Shown: positions 1 to 9,297 of the stretch, in pieces
Position numbering within the stretch: the stretch's first letter is position 1
How the letters are laid out: each line of letters starts with the position of its first letter
Assembly: GCF_017168235.1 (NCBI RefSeq)
Contig: NZ_JABFAO010000011.1
Span: 369,513-433,512, forward strand
Direction of reading: 5' to 3'
DNA: 64,000 nucleotides
DNA from: Rhodococcus sp. KRD197
Lineage (GTDB): Bacteria; Actinomycetota; Actinomycetes; Mycobacteriales; Mycobacteriaceae
Program-made: the position numbers and the translations under genes
The notes under the pieces: generated by a model
What the model was told of the DNA's origin: nothing
Databases searched by the model: none
The model's input: only the letters and a program-made list of their open reading frames with translations

Positions 1-417
1 GTCATCCCGACCATGATCGAGACCCTCACCACGACCGACGCAGCGGTCGTGCTCGGATCGCGCTACGTTCCGGGTGGAGCGGTAGCGAGCGATTGGCCCT
101 GGCATCGCAAGGCACTGTCCGCATGGGCAAACTTCTACGTCAACGCCATCCTGCGGCTCGGTGTCAAAGACGCCACAGCTGGTTTCAAGGCATGGCACGC
201 CAGCACGCTGCGCGCAATCGACGTTGCGTCCGTGCAAAGCAACGGCTATGCGTTTCAGGTCGAGATGAATCACCGAACGGTCCGTCGCGGTCTGTCGCTC
301 GCCGAGGTGCCGATCCGCTTCGAGGAGCGCAACGACGGCGAGTCGAAGATGAGCTTGTCCGTCCAACTGGAGTCGGCAGCTGTGCCGTGGAAGCTCCTGC
401 TGAGCCGCAAGCGCTGA
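1..417 (+). CDS. Glycosyltransferase family 2, dolichyl/polyprenol-phosphate mannosyltransferase type (5' end missing)
   Basis: The reading frame is open from base 1, so the gene starts before the window and only about 138 C-terminal residues are present. The remaining part has the hallmarks of DPM1/Ppm1-type GT2 enzymes: VLGSRYVPGG, then DATAGFKAWH, a QVEMNHRTVRRG stretch and PIRFEERNDGESKMS near the end. Such enzymes move mannose (or a related sugar) from GDP-mannose to polyprenyl phosphate at the inner face of the membrane, feeding lipoglycan synthesis in mycolic-acid bacteria. The N-terminal catalytic DxD region lies outside the window, so the sugar cannot be judged. It converges on the acyltransferase gene, with only 8 bases between the two stops. 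Confidence 0.8.
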   Translation, partial: VIPTMIETLTTTDAAVVLGSRYVPGGAVASDWPWHRKALSAWANFYVNAILRLGVKDATAGFKAWHASTLRAIDVASVQSNGYAFQVEMNHRTVRRGLSLAEVPIRFEERNDGESKMSLSVQLESAAVPWKLLLSRKR

Positions 418-429
418 CGCTCTCGTCAG
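414..429. terminator. Short hairpin containing both convergent stop codons
   Basis: CTGACG (414-419), a 4-base loop and CGTCAG (424-429) form a perfect 6-bp hairpin. It spans the TGA of the glycosyltransferase and the stop of the convergent acyltransferase. It may work as a bidirectional terminator. There is no T-tract on either side, so this is weak. Confidence 0.3.
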
Positions 430-1127
430 GCTGCTTTCACCGACCCTGCTTTCACCGGTCCTGCTTTCATCGATGCTGCGTAGACGTCGACGTACTCCTG
501 CCCGGACATGGACATGAGCGAGTACATGACCTCGTCGGTGACCGAACGAACGACGGCACGGTGCCCCGAGAACTCTCGGTAGCGCGAGAAGTCCATCGGT
601 GCACCGAACTTGACGACGATCTTCGTCGGGCGCCACATCTTGCTGCCGACCGGATTGAATTTCTTGGTTCCGAACATCACGACCGGTACCACCGGCGCCC
701 CCGATTCCAGCGCAACGCGCGCCATGCCGGTCTTGCCCTTGTACAGGCGCCCGTCGGGCGAGCGGGTGCCTTCCGGGTAGATGGCCCAGATGCCGCCCTC
801 GGCGAGTATCTTTCGGGCCGCATTCAGCGCAGGCTCGCCGGCACCAGAGCCGGAACGATCGACGGGCACCTGACCGGCGCTCGTGTAGAACCAGCTGATC
901 AGGCGTCCCTTGAGTCCGTGGCCGGAGAAATACTCGCTCTTGGCAACGAATTTGACCCGACGCCGCATCACGAGCACCAGGAAGAAGGAGTCGACGACGG
1001 TCAGGTGGTTGCCCGCGACAATGATCGGCCCCGACGACGGGACGTTCTCTGCGCCCTCGATTCGCGGTCTACCCATGAGCCAGAGAATCGGCCCGATCAG
1101 CACATATTTGAAAATCCAGTACCACAT
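426..1127 (-). CDS. 1-acyl-sn-glycerol-3-phosphate acyltransferase family (PlsC)
   Basis: A 233-residue PlsC-family membrane-associated acyltransferase that would add the second acyl chain in phosphatidic acid synthesis, or acylate a related lysolipid. The catalytic HX4D motif is seen as NHLTVVDS near residue 40, followed by the FVAKSE block and the substrate-binding YPEGTRSPDG block near residue 120. An N-terminal hydrophobic segment (YVLIGPILWLMG) fits membrane attachment. The start is ATG at 1127. The last 15 residues are made of a small repeat (KAGPVKAGSVKAA), encoded by a 15-bp tandem repeat, which is not a usual part of the family. The exact acceptor lipid cannot be told. Confidence 0.88.
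   Translation of the reverse strand: MWYWIFKYVLIGPILWLMGRPRIEGAENVPSSGPIIVAGNHLTVVDSFFLVLVMRRRVKFVAKSEYFSGHGLKGRLISWFYTSAGQVPVDRSGSGAGEPALNAARKILAEGGIWAIYPEGTRSPDGRLYKGKTGMARVALESGAPVVPVVMFGTKKFNPVGSKMWRPTKIVVKFGAPMDFSRYREFSGHRAVVRSVTDEVMYSLMSMSGQEYVDVYAASMKAGPVKAGSVKAA
431..475. repeat. 15-bp tandem repeat, 3 units, in the 3' end of the PlsC gene
   Basis: Three consecutive 15-base units starting at 431, 446 and 461 share CTGCTTTCA(C/T)CG followed by 3 variable bases; a fourth begins with CTGCG. The unit is a multiple of three, so each copy adds five residues (K-A-G-x-V type) to the acyltransferase tail. Confidence 0.85.
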
Positions 1128-1224
1128 GAGCCGCCTGCTTCCCGATCATGGACTTTCTCCACACCACGGTAGCCGCAGACCCCCGCCTTCGTACACCGAG
1201 CAGGCGCCGCATGCCCGGAGCCGA

Positions 1225-2508
1225 TCAGCCGACGATGGACTTCACCGACGACGGGAGCTGACGTGCACTCTTGTACGGCCCCACCACTGCAGCGCCGAAC
1301 GGTCGCGCCAACAACACCTGTGCGACGTCTCTGACCTCGTCGTTCGTCACCTCGTCGATACGAGCGAGGGTGTCGGCGATGTCGCGGTGGTTGCCGTAGT
1401 TGAGCTCACTGCGACCGATCCGATTCATCCGGGAACCGGAATCCTCCAGCCCCAGAACAAGTCCGCCTCGAAGCGACCCTTTGGCCCGTGCACACTCGTC
1501 ATCGGTGATGCCCTCGGATGCGACCTGCGCCAGCACCTCACGGACCACCGTCGTCACCTCCGCAAGGTTCTCCGGCTGGCATCCCGCGTAGACGGAGAAT
1601 GCGCCTGAGTCGGCAAAGGTGTCGACCGAGGAATACACCGAGTACGCGAGCCCGCGCTCTTCGCGGATCTCTTGAAAGAGCCGGGAAGACAACCCGCCTC
1701 CGACAGCCGCGTTGAGAATCGACAGCGCCCACCGGTGGCCTTCGTGCCGACCGAACGCACGTACTCCGAGCGAGAGGTGCGCCTGCTCACTGTCACGCTT
1801 GACGAACTTCAGTTCCGGGCGAGCGCGAACCCGCGCCGCCCCTCCCCGACGTGGGACCGGTTCGACATCTCTGCCGAGGTGGCCTCCGAAGGCACGCTCG
1901 ACCAGTGCAACGGTCTGCCGGTGGTCGATGTTTCCCGCCACTGCGACCACCATGCGGTCGGGCGTGTAGCGGCGGCCGTGAAACGAGCGCAGCTGACTGC
2001 GCGTCATCGATTCGACCGAGTCGACCGTCCCGATGATCGGTCGGCCCAAGGGATGCGCCGGGAACATCGCCTCGATGAACAGATCACCGAGCAGATCTTC
2101 CGGATCGTCGTCACGCATCGAAATCTCCTCGAGCACCACCTGGCGCTCGATGTCCACATCGGCGACGCGGCAACGGCCCCGAAGTACGACATCGCTCACG
2201 AGATCGACTGCCATCGCCAGGTCCTCGTCCAACACGTGCGCGTAGAAGCAGGTGTTCTCCTTCGAGGTGAAGGCATTGAGTTCACCCCCGACGCCGTCCA
2301 TGACCTGTGCGATTTCCAGGGCGGTCCGCGTCGGTGTCGATTTGAACAGCAGATGCTCGAGAAAGTGTGCTGCGCCGGCAACGCTCGGCCCCTCGTCGCG
2401 AGACCCGACGCCCACCCACACTCCGACCGAGGCCGAACGAACCCCGGGAACGAATTCGGTCACGACACGTAGACCACCGGGCAGAGTGGTGCGCTGAACG
2501 CCCATCAC
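1225..2508 (-). CDS. M16-family zinc peptidase (PepR-like)
   Basis: A 427-residue insulinase/MPP-type metallopeptidase. The inverted zinc motif HxxEH is visible as HFLEH near residue 48, with the downstream zinc glutamate in the following NAFTSKENTCF region. The second M16 domain follows (ERGLAYSVYSS, the typical R-Y pair region). It lies just downstream of pnp, as Rv2782c (pepR) does in M. tuberculosis. A GTG (2508) and an ATG (2505) are adjacent start candidates, and the ATG is equally likely. The natural substrate is not known for this bacterial subgroup; a role in peptide or signal-peptide clearance is inference. Confidence 0.9.
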   Translation of the reverse strand: MMGVQRTTLPGGLRVVTEFVPGVRSASVGVWVGVGSRDEGPSVAGAAHFLEHLLFKSTPTRTALEIAQVMDGVGGELNAFTSKENTCFYAHVLDEDLAMAVDLVSDVVLRGRCRVADVDIERQVVLEEISMRDDDPEDLLGDLFIEAMFPAHPLGRPIIGTVDSVESMTRSQLRSFHGRRYTPDRMVVAVAGNIDHRQTVALVERAFGGHLGRDVEPVPRRGGAARVRARPELKFVKRDSEQAHLSLGVRAFGRHEGHRWALSILNAAVGGGLSSRLFQEIREERGLAYSVYSSVDTFADSGAFSVYAGCQPENLAEVTTVVREVLAQVASEGITDDECARAKGSLRGGLVLGLEDSGSRMNRIGRSELNYGNHRDIADTLARIDEVTNDEVRDVAQVLLARPFGAAVVGPYKSARQLPSSVKSIVG

Positions 2509-2526
2509 CCCGGTGGGATCCGAAAC

Positions 2527-2565
2527 GGCAGAACGGTACGCCCCGTAGGGACGTACCGTTCTGCC
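2527..2565 (-). terminator. Terminator-like hairpin after pnp
   Basis: A perfect 14-bp inverted repeat: GGCAGAACGGTACG at 2527-2540 and CGTACCGTTCTGCC at 2552-2565, with an 11-base loop. It lies 10 bases past the pnp stop and before the M16 gene. It is very stable but lacks a clear U-run, so it may slow transcription or protect the 3' end rather than being a classical terminator. Confidence 0.7.
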
Positions 2566-2575
2566 TGCGGTCTTC

Positions 2576-4849
2576 TTACTCAGCGCTGACCTCGGCGGGT
2601 GCCTCGGCGGTCACGTCGGCGGCACCGGATGCGGGTGCCGCGTTGTCGTCCTCGACAGGGACGAGGCTGATCTTGCCGCGGTTGTCGATGTCGGCGATCT
2701 CGACGCGGAGTTTGGATCCGACGCTCACGACGTCCTCAACCTTGTTGATGCGCTTACCTCCACCGAGCTTGGAGATGTGCACCAAACCGTCACGACCGGG
2801 CAGAAGCGACACGAACGCACCGAAAGCCGTTGTCTTGACGACGGTTCCGAGGAAACGCTCGCCGACCTTCGGCAACTGTGGGTTGGCGATGGCGTTGATC
2901 ATGTCGATCGCAGCCTGCGCGGACGGGCCGTCCGCAGCACCGACGTAGACGGTGCCGTCATCCTCGATCGAGATGTTGGCGCCGGTCTGCTCGGTGATGG
3001 AGTTGATCATCTTGCCCTTGGGCCCGATGACCTCGCCGATCTTGTCTATCGGAACCTTGATTGCCGTGACGCGCGGCGCGAAGGGGCTCATCTCGTCGGG
3101 TGTGTCGATGGCTTCGGCCATGACCTCGAGGATGGTGGTACGCGCGTCCTTCGCCTGCGACAGGGCACCTGCCAACACCTTGGACGGGATGCCGTCGAGC
3201 TTGGTGTCGAGCTGCAGGGCCGTCACGAAGTCTTTCGTTCCGGCAACCTTGAAGTCCATGTCACCGAACGCGTCCTCTGCACCGAGAATGTCGGTCAGCG
3301 CGACGTATCGGGTTTCCCCGTCGACCTCGTCGGAGACGAGGCCCATCGCAATGCCGGCAACTGGAGCGCGAAGCGGCACACCGGCGTTGAGCATGGACAG
3401 TGTCGATGCGCACACCGAACCCATGGAGGTCGAACCGTTGGAGCTCAGTGCTTCGGAGACCTGGCGAATTGCGTAGGGGAATTCTGCCTGGCTCGGGAGC
3501 ACCGGCAGCAGTGCACGCTCGGCGAGCGCACCGTGGCCGATTTCGCGTCGCTTCGGAGTTCCGACTCGGCCGGTCTCACCGGTCGAGTAGGGAGGGAAGT
3601 TGTAGTGGTGCATGTAGCGCTTGGAGGTCTCGGGTCCGAGCGAATCGATCTGCTGAGCCATCTTGACCATGTCCAGCGTGGTGACACCGAGAATCTGGGT
3701 CTCACCGCGCTCGAACAGTGCGCTCCCGTGGGTGCGGGGAATGATCGCGACCTCGGCCGAGAGCGAACGGATGTCGGTGACACCGCGGCCGTCGATCCGG
3801 AAGTGGTCGGTCAGAATGCGCTGGCGCACGGACTTCTTCGTCAGCGCGCGGAATGCCGCACCGATCTCTTTCTCACGTCCGACGAACTGGTCGGCGACCT
3901 GTTCGAGAACCTGAGCCTTGACCTCGTCCAGCTTGGCCTCACGCTCGGCCTTGCTTGCGATGGTCAGCGCCTCGTTGAGCGGGATCTGTGCTGCGCCGGA
4001 GACGGCGTCGAACACGTCCGACTGGTACGGCGGGAAGAGCTGGAAGTTGCCGGTGGGCTTGGCAGCCTTGGTGGCGAGTTCCTGCTGCGCGGTGCACAGC
4101 GCAGCGATGAACGGCTTCGACGCCTCGAGGCCCTCCGCGACGATCGCTTCGTTGGGAGCCTGGGCACCGCCCTCGATCAGTTCGATGACGTTCTCGGTGG
4201 CCTCGGCCTCGACCATCATGATCGCGACATCGGCGTCTGCGCCGGAGCCCGACACGATGCGGCCGGCGACGACCATGTTGAACACGGCCTTCTCGAGCTG
4301 CTCGTTGGTCGGGAAGGCAACCCACTGCTTGTCGATGAGCGCCACACGCACGCCACCGATCGGGCCGGAGAACGGCAGGCCGGCGATCTGTGTGGACGCC
4401 GACGCTGCGTTGATGGCCACGACGTCGTAGAGATCTGCCGGGTTGAGGCTCAGAACCGTGATGACGACCTGGATCTCGTTGCGGAGCCCGTCGACGAACG
4501 TGGGGCGCAATGGCCGGTCGATCAGTCGGCAGGTGAGAACCGCGTCCGTGGACGGTCGACCTTCGCGGCGGAAGAACGATCCCGGGATACGTCCCGCGGC
4601 GTACATGCGCTCTTCCACATCGACCGTCAGCGGGAAGAAGTCGAGTCCTTCGCGCGGGCCTTTACCGGCCGAGGTGGCCGAGAGGAGCATGGTGTCTTCG
4701 TCGAGGTAAGCCGCGACAGCACCGGATGCCTGCTGCGCGAGGCGGCCGGTCTCGAAACGGATGCTGCGCTTGCCGTAGGTGCCGTTGTCGATTACGGCGG
4801 TTGCTTCGTAGACGCCCTCTTCGGCTTCTACCGTGGTTGTTTCCGTCAT
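2576..4849 (-). CDS. pnp: Polyribonucleotide nucleotidyltransferase (PNPase / GpsI)
   Basis: A 757-residue 3'-5' phosphorolytic exoribonuclease that degrades mRNA and can add 3' tails. All expected parts are in order: RNase PH-like core 1, an all-helical linker, core 2 with the [15 protein letters not shown] block (seen as [11 protein letters not shown]) and the [19 protein letters not shown] block, a KH domain ([16 protein letters not shown]) and a C-terminal S1 domain ([20 protein letters not shown]). The C-terminus ends in an acidic Ala/Glu tail. The start is ATG at 4849 after a purine-rich leader. It follows rpsO with a hairpin-bearing spacer, the standard rpsO-pnp arrangement. Confidence 0.98.
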   Translation of the reverse strand: MTETTTVEAEEGVYEATAVIDNGTYGKRSIRFETGRLAQQASGAVAAYLDEDTMLLSATSAGKGPREGLDFFPLTVDVEERMYAAGRIPGSFFRREGRPSTDAVLTCRLIDRPLRPTFVDGLRNEIQVVITVLSLNPADLYDVVAINAASASTQIAGLPFSGPIGGVRVALIDKQWVAFPTNEQLEKAVFNMVVAGRIVSGSGADADVAIMMVEAEATENVIELIEGGAQAPNEAIVAEGLEASKPFIAALCTAQQELATKAAKPTGNFQLFPPYQSDVFDAVSGAAQIPLNEALTIASKAEREAKLDEVKAQVLEQVADQFVGREKEIGAAFRALTKKSVRQRILTDHFRIDGRGVTDIRSLSAEVAIIPRTHGSALFERGETQILGVTTLDMVKMAQQIDSLGPETSKRYMHHYNFPPYSTGETGRVGTPKRREIGHGALAERALLPVLPSQAEFPYAIRQVSEALSSNGSTSMGSVCASTLSMLNAGVPLRAPVAGIAMGLVSDEVDGETRYVALTDILGAEDAFGDMDFKVAGTKDFVTALQLDTKLDGIPSKVLAGALSQAKDARTTILEVMAEAIDTPDEMSPFAPRVTAIKVPIDKIGEVIGPKGKMINSITEQTGANISIEDDGTVYVGAADGPSAQAAIDMINAIANPQLPKVGERFLGTVVKTTAFGAFVSLLPGRDGLVHISKLGGGKRINKVEDVVSVGSKLRVEIADIDNRGKISLVPVEDDNAAPASGAADVTAEAPAEVSAE

Positions 4850-5223
4850 TCTCTTCTTCTCGTCCTCTCGTCTTTGCCGCGTTCGTGCCGACGAGCCGCC
4901 GGCCCCGGATCACCGATGCGGTGAACCTCGGGCTGCAGCTGCTCGAGCAGGGGCGGCCATCGATCGAAGCCCGACGGACCGACGAGCAGTCCTGCTGTAT
5001 GCGATCGAGCAGGTCCTGCTGTGTCCGAAGGGCCACTACCGAAGGCCGACTCCACTTCAGTCGGCGTGTACGGCGATGTGTGAACACCCATGTGTCCACA
5101 TGTACTGCTGACTTGCCTGTTTTTCCAACACAGATAGCCAACGAGGAACAGTGTAAGCACTGCCTCGTTGGCTACTGCACTATTTCGATGACCGCCCATG
5201 ACATGGGCGCGTCGGCACCGGAT
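4850..5223 (-). other. rpsO-pnp intergenic leader
   Basis: A 374-base gap between the rpsO stop and the pnp start, with no convincing gene. It holds two hairpins: a small GCCCAT-GAC-ATGGGC stem (5194-5208) just after rpsO, and the large stem at 5135-5174. The rest, up to the pnp start, shows nothing I can name except a purine-rich ribosome binding region. M. tuberculosis has a lipoprotein gene (lppU) here, as I remember; none is present in this window. Confidence 0.6.
5135..5174 (-). promoter_or_regulatory. Large stem-loop between rpsO and pnp (candidate RNase III processing site)
   Basis: The outer arms TAGCCAACGAGG (5135-5146) and CCTCGTTGGCTA (5163-5174) pair perfectly over 12 bp. Inside, CAGTG (5149-5153) and CACTG (5158-5162) pair around a TAAG loop, with only an AA bulge between the two stems. 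Known context: in E. coli and Streptomyces the rpsO-pnp intergenic hairpin is cut by RNase III and sets pnp mRNA stability. The role here is inferred from structure and position. Confidence 0.75.
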
Positions 5224-5493
5224 CTAGCGACGCAGTCCCAGACGCTCGATGAGCGAACGGTACCGGGTGACATCGGACTTCGCTACGTACTTGAGAAGGC
5301 GACGACGACGTCCGACCAGCAGCAGAAGGCCGCGGCGGGAGTGGTGGTCGTGCTTGTGCTTCTTCAGGTGCTCGGTGAGATCGGAGATGCGCTTGCTGAG
5401 CATCGCGACCTGAGCCTCGGGCGAGCCGGTGTCGGTCGGGTGCAAGCCGTACTCGCCGAGTACGACCTTCTTCTCTTCGGTGGTCAATGCCAC
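5224..5493 (-). CDS. rpsO: 30S ribosomal protein S15
   Basis: Full-length S15 of 89 residues, a primary 16S rRNA-binding protein of the small subunit platform. The conserved blocks [40 protein letters not shown] and the C-terminal LIERLGLRR are present. The start is GTG at 5493 with an AGGAG ribosome binding site 8 bases upstream. It is the first gene of the rpsO-pnp unit. Confidence 0.98.
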   Translation of the reverse strand: MALTTEEKKVVLGEYGLHPTDTGSPEAQVAMLSKRISDLTEHLKKHKHDHHSRRGLLLLVGRRRRLLKYVAKSDVTRYRSLIERLGLRR

Positions 5494-5636
5494 TGGTACT
5501 ACTCCTGATCACTGACGTCCGCGCGAAAGGAAATCCTCCACCCAAGTCGATCGTGATACACGACAGGGCGGCAGGACCGGGTGCAGCCACCACGGACCGC
5601 AGCGTGCACCGAGGAGCCAGCCTATCAGCTATGGGC

Positions 5637-6593
5637 TCAGGTCAGTGTTGCGCGTACCTCATCGGCATCTCGGCCCATCTGTTCGACCAGGGTCTCGATG
5701 GAGTCGAACTTCTCCATGCCACGAAGGCGTTCGACGAAATCGACCGCTACATGCTGGCCGTAGAGGTCGCCGTCGCCGTCGAGCACGAATGCCTCCACCG
5801 TGCGCGTGCGACCCGAGAACGTTGGATTCGTCCCTACCGATACCGCTGCGCGATGCCGCTCGCCCGGCGTCACAGTGCCCATCACAGGCCCGGGGCCGAG
5901 CACGGTGAACCATGCTGCGTACACGCCGTCCGCAGGTATGGCCGAGTACATCGGCGGCGCCACGTTCGCAGTCGGGTAGCCGAGTTGTCGACCTCTGCCG
6001 TCCCCGTGAACCACGACGCCCTCGACACGATGCGGTCGGCCGAGTGCGGCACAGGCCGCCGAGACGTCGCCCGCATCGACGCACGAGCGGATGTAGGTCG
6101 AGGAGAAGGTCACTGCATGCTCGGCGAGCAGATTGAACCCGTCGACCGCGAAACCGGATCGGTGGCCGATCTTGCGCAGCAGATCGACGTTGCCTTGCGC
6201 CTTCTTGCCGAACGTGAAGTTCTCCCCCACGACGACTTCCGCGACGTGCAGGCGCTCTATCAAGATCTCGTGGACATAGCGTTCGGGCGTAAGCCTCATG
6301 AGTTCCGGGGTGAAGGGCATCACGCAGAAGACGTCGATACCCAGTTCCTCGGCAAGCTCGGCTCGCCGTGTGAGGGTGGTCAACTGTGCCGGGTGCGAAC
6401 CTGGCCGGACGACCTCCATCGGATGCGGATCGAACGTCATCAGCACGCTCGCGACGCCCCGCTCGGCCGCCGAGTTCACCGCCCGACTTATGAGTCGGGC
6501 GTGCCCGCGGTGCACGCCGTCGAAAACACCGATCGTGAGAACACAACGGCCCCAGTCGGCAGGTACGTCGTCGAGACCTCGCCATCTCTGCAC
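5637..6593 (-). CDS. ribF: Bifunctional riboflavin kinase / FAD synthetase
   Basis: Makes FMN and FAD from riboflavin and ATP in the cytoplasm. The N-terminal nucleotidyltransferase domain shows TIGVFDGVHRGHA, and the C-terminal flavokinase domain shows GRGRQLGYPTANV (the ATP/Mg-binding PTAN motif) and a VSVGTNPTF block. I place the start at GTG 6593 (318 residues), which gives the usual VQRWRGLDD beginning; an in-frame GTG at 6629 would add 12 residues. It is divergent from the metal transporter operon, with a shared 103-base promoter region. Confidence 0.95.
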   Translation of the reverse strand: MQRWRGLDDVPADWGRCVLTIGVFDGVHRGHARLISRAVNSAAERGVASVLMTFDPHPMEVVRPGSHPAQLTTLTRRAELAEELGIDVFCVMPFTPELMRLTPERYVHEILIERLHVAEVVVGENFTFGKKAQGNVDLLRKIGHRSGFAVDGFNLLAEHAVTFSSTYIRSCVDAGDVSAACAALGRPHRVEGVVVHGDGRGRQLGYPTANVAPPMYSAIPADGVYAAWFTVLGPGPVMGTVTPGERHRAAVSVGTNPTFSGRTRTVEAFVLDGDGDLYGQHVAVDFVERLRGMEKFDSIETLVEQMGRDADEVRATLT

Positions 6594-6660
6594 GAGGCAA
6601 AGCCTACGGCCCACCGCCGACGAGGTCACTTCCGGATCGATGTGTCACGGCAAACACCTG

Positions 6661-6690
6661 TGGACAAACCCGCGAACAGTCTGCCAAGAT
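6661..6690 (+). promoter_or_regulatory. Candidate promoter of the metal ABC transporter operon
   Basis: TGGACA (6661-6666) and CAAGAT (6685-6690) are separated by 18 bases, and the GTG start lies 6 bases after the -10-like box. This spacing suggests a leaderless transcript. No convincing MntR operator was seen. Confidence 0.35.
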
Positions 6691-6696
6691 TTCGGG

Positions 6697-7644
6697 GTGC
6701 CTAACTTTTATTTTCGTAGCGTCGCAGCGGTGCTGTTGTGCGCACTCGCACTGAGCGCCTGTGCTCGCGCGGTCGGTGACGGCGAAGCGGTAGGCCTCGA
6801 GGCGGAAGGCGAGGATGACCCGCGACCGCTGGTGCTGACCACCTTCACGGTGCTTGCGGACATGGCACGCAACGTGGCGGGGGAACACTTACGCGTCGAA
6901 TCCATCACCAAGGCGGGTGCGGAAATCCACGGGTACGAACCAACCCCCGGCGATCTTCGCACCGCAGACCGAGCCGACCTGATCCTGGACAACGGACTCG
7001 GTCTCGAAGCCTGGTTCGAAAAATTCGTCGAGCGCGTGCCCGCACCACACGCCGTCCTCAGCGACGGAGTCGATCCGGTCTACATCCGCGGCGACGCATA
7101 CGCGGGCAAAGCAAACCCGCACGCCTGGATGTCGCCGACAGTAGCGCAAACGTACATAGACAACATCGCGGACGCATTCGTCCGCCTCGACCCCGCCAAC
7201 GCGTCCGACTACCGCGCGAACGCCGCCGCCTACAACGGCGTGCTCAGCGCTGTCGCCGACGAACTTCGCGCCGATCTGGCCGTGCTCCCCGCCAACCAGC
7301 GAGCCCTGGTCACCTGCGAGGGAGCGTTCAGTTATCTCGCCCGAGACTTCGATCTGCAGGAGGCCTACCTCTGGCCGGTCAACGCGGAGCAGGAAGGTAC
7401 ACCGAAGCAGGTGGTCGCCACAATCGATTTCGTCCGAGAGAACGACGTACCCGCTATTTTCTGCGAGTCGACAGTGTCGAACAAGGCTCAGCTTCAGGTC
7501 GCCGAGGACACCGGCGCCCGATTCGGCGGAACCCTCTTCGTCGATTCCCTCAGCGACGACGGCGGTCCGGTTCCGACCTACCTGGACCTGCTCACCTACG
7601 ACGCCCGAACCATCACCGACGCACTACTCGGGGAGTCAGAATGA
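6697..7644 (+). CDS. Metal (Mn/Zn) ABC transporter substrate-binding lipoprotein
   Basis: A cluster A-I (ZnuA/MntA-type) solute-binding protein of about 315 residues. It begins with a lipoprotein signal peptide ending in a lipobox (LALSAC), so it is anchored outside the membrane. Likely metal ligands are the His in EIHGYEPTPGD, the His in NPHAWMSP, Glu in FCESTVSNKAQ and Asp in FVDSLSDDGG. There is no long His-rich loop, which favours manganese over zinc, but this is inference. GTG 6697 is chosen because it starts right at the signal peptide; the frame is open further upstream. First gene of a four-gene set with an ATPase, a permease and an MntR-type regulator. Confidence 0.9.
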   Translation: MPNFYFRSVAAVLLCALALSACARAVGDGEAVGLEAEGEDDPRPLVLTTFTVLADMARNVAGEHLRVESITKAGAEIHGYEPTPGDLRTADRADLILDNGLGLEAWFEKFVERVPAPHAVLSDGVDPVYIRGDAYAGKANPHAWMSPTVAQTYIDNIADAFVRLDPANASDYRANAAAYNGVLSAVADELRADLAVLPANQRALVTCEGAFSYLARDFDLQEAYLWPVNAEQEGTPKQVVATIDFVRENDVPAIFCESTVSNKAQLQVAEDTGARFGGTLFVDSLSDDGGPVPTYLDLLTYDARTITDALLGESE

Positions 7645-8396
7645 ACCGCATCGCACCGGCGCTCCAGGTGGAGCACTTGGGTGTTCGCTACCGCGAGGTC
7701 ACCGCACTGGTCGATACTTCCCTGACGCTCGAACCGGGGCGAGTATGCGGGCTGGTCGGCATGAACGGATCCGGCAAGTCGACACTGTTCAAGTCGATCA
7801 TGGGCGTCGTCCGGCCCGACACCGGATCCATCCGCATATTCGGCGGACCGCCGGAGAAGGCGCGCAAGGATGCAGCGGTGAGCTACGTGCCCCAGAGCGA
7901 AACCGTGGACTGGACGTTCCCCATCAGCGTTCGTGAGGTGGTGATGATGGGTCGCTACGGTACGCAGAACTGGATGCGCACCCCGCGCGCCCGCGACAGG
8001 GACGCCGTTGCAGCAGCATTGGCGCGCGTCGAGTTGACCGAGTTGGCCGACCGGCAGATCGGCCAACTGTCGGGGGGCCAGCGTAAACGCGCGTTCGTTG
8101 CTCGGGCCATCGCCCAGGAGGCATCGCTGCTGCTGCTCGACGAACCGTTCGCGGGCGTCGACAAACGTACCGAGGCCACGATCACCCGACTCTTGCGCGA
8201 ACTGACCTCGGCGGGAGCTTCGGTATTGATCTCCACACACGACCTTCGCGCCCTGCCGGATCTGTGCGACGAGGCGATCCTGCTGCACCAGCGGGTGCTG
8301 ATGCACGGAACCCCGAGGGAGGTGCTGCGGCCCGAGAATTTGGCACTGGCCTTCGGCATCGACCCGCTGCAATCGATCGACTCGGAGGGACACTGA
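7641..8396 (+). CDS. Metal ABC transporter ATP-binding protein
   Basis: A 251-residue ABC ATPase that powers metal import. Walker A is GMNGSGKST, the Q-loop is in SYVPQSETVDW, the signature is LSGGQRKRAF, Walker B is LLLLDEPFAGVD and the switch His is in ISTHDLRAL. The ATG overlaps the last codons of the binding-protein gene by 4 bases (ATGA). It belongs to the MntB/ZnuC/SitB branch. Confidence 0.93.
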   Translation: MNRIAPALQVEHLGVRYREVTALVDTSLTLEPGRVCGLVGMNGSGKSTLFKSIMGVVRPDTGSIRIFGGPPEKARKDAAVSYVPQSETVDWTFPISVREVVMMGRYGTQNWMRTPRARDRDAVAAALARVELTELADRQIGQLSGGQRKRAFVARAIAQEASLLLLDEPFAGVDKRTEATITRLLRELTSAGASVLISTHDLRALPDLCDEAILLHQRVLMHGTPREVLRPENLALAFGIDPLQSIDSEGH

Positions 8397-8397
8397 G

Positions 8398-9258
8398 ATG
8401 TACCCGCTCGACCTGCTGCTCGATCCGCTTCAATACACCTTCATCAGAAGAGCGCTGCTCGTCACCGTGGTCGCATCCGTGGTGTGTGCGGTTCTGAGCT
8501 GCTGGCTCGTTCTGATCGGTTGGTCTCTCATGGGTGATGCCGTCTCGCATGCAGTTCTGCCAGGCGTCGCGCTGTCCTACCTACTCGGCGCGCCGTTCGC
8601 GATCGGGGCGTTGATCTTTGCGCTCATCGCCGTCGGAGCGATCGGCATCGTGCGAAACACGACCGCAGTCAAAGAGGACGCCGCAATCGGGGTCGTCTTC
8701 ACGACGCTGTTCGCGTTCGGCGTCGTCTTGATCTCGAAATTCCCGAGCCAGATCGACCTGAACCACATCCTCTTCGGCAATCTTCTCGGTGTATCCGAAG
8801 GAGACATGTGGCAGGTCATCGTTCTCGGCGGGCTGGCATTGGCGGTGATGATCGTCAAGCGACGCGACTTCACGCTGTTCGCGTTCGATCGAACGCAGGC
8901 GCGTGCGGTCGGGATCTCGCCGAGCGTGCTGTCCGGTCTGATGCTGACCCTGCTCGCGCTCACGACTGTCGTGGCCCTGCAGGCGGTGGGCGTGATCCTC
9001 GTCGTCGCCATGCTGATCACACCGGGCGCGACGGCCTACTTGCTCACGCAACGCTTCGGTCAGATGCTGCTGCTGGCTCCCGCCATCGGCATAGGCTGCG
9101 CAATTGTCGGGATCTACGTGAGTTTCTACCTGGACGTCTCGTCCGGCGGAACCGTCGTTCTCGCCCAGGGAACGGTGTTCACCCTCGCGTACCTGTTCAG
9201 TCCGAGCCAGGGAATAGTGATGCGCCGGCTGCGACGACCCGCCGACATCGTTGCATGA
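8398..9258 (+). CDS. Metal ABC transporter permease (ABC-3 family)
   Basis: A 286-residue integral membrane protein with eight or so hydrophobic segments and the typical ABC-3 features: SHAVLPGVALSYLLG near residue 55, LFGNLLGVS, and a VVALQAVGVILVVAMLITPGATA block near residue 200. It forms the membrane channel for the preceding ATPase and binding protein. It starts one base after the ATPase stop, so expression is coupled. Confidence 0.93.
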   Translation: MYPLDLLLDPLQYTFIRRALLVTVVASVVCAVLSCWLVLIGWSLMGDAVSHAVLPGVALSYLLGAPFAIGALIFALIAVGAIGIVRNTTAVKEDAAIGVVFTTLFAFGVVLISKFPSQIDLNHILFGNLLGVSEGDMWQVIVLGGLALAVMIVKRRDFTLFAFDRTQARAVGISPSVLSGLMLTLLALTTVVALQAVGVILVVAMLITPGATAYLLTQRFGQMLLLAPAIGIGCAIVGIYVSFYLDVSSGGTVVLAQGTVFTLAYLFSPSQGIVMRRLRRPADIVA

Positions 9259-9297
9259 CAGACGGCCGGGCGAGATGTCATTTCCCATTGGATTGCC

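Noticed and set aside
2777..4924. 715-codon open frame antisense to pnp
   Set aside because: A shadow of pnp on the other strand, with no family features.
4850..5134. Possible lipoprotein gene (lppU-like) between rpsO and pnp
   Set aside because: Open frames here are short and Arg/Ser-rich, with no signal peptide or lipobox in a plausible frame.
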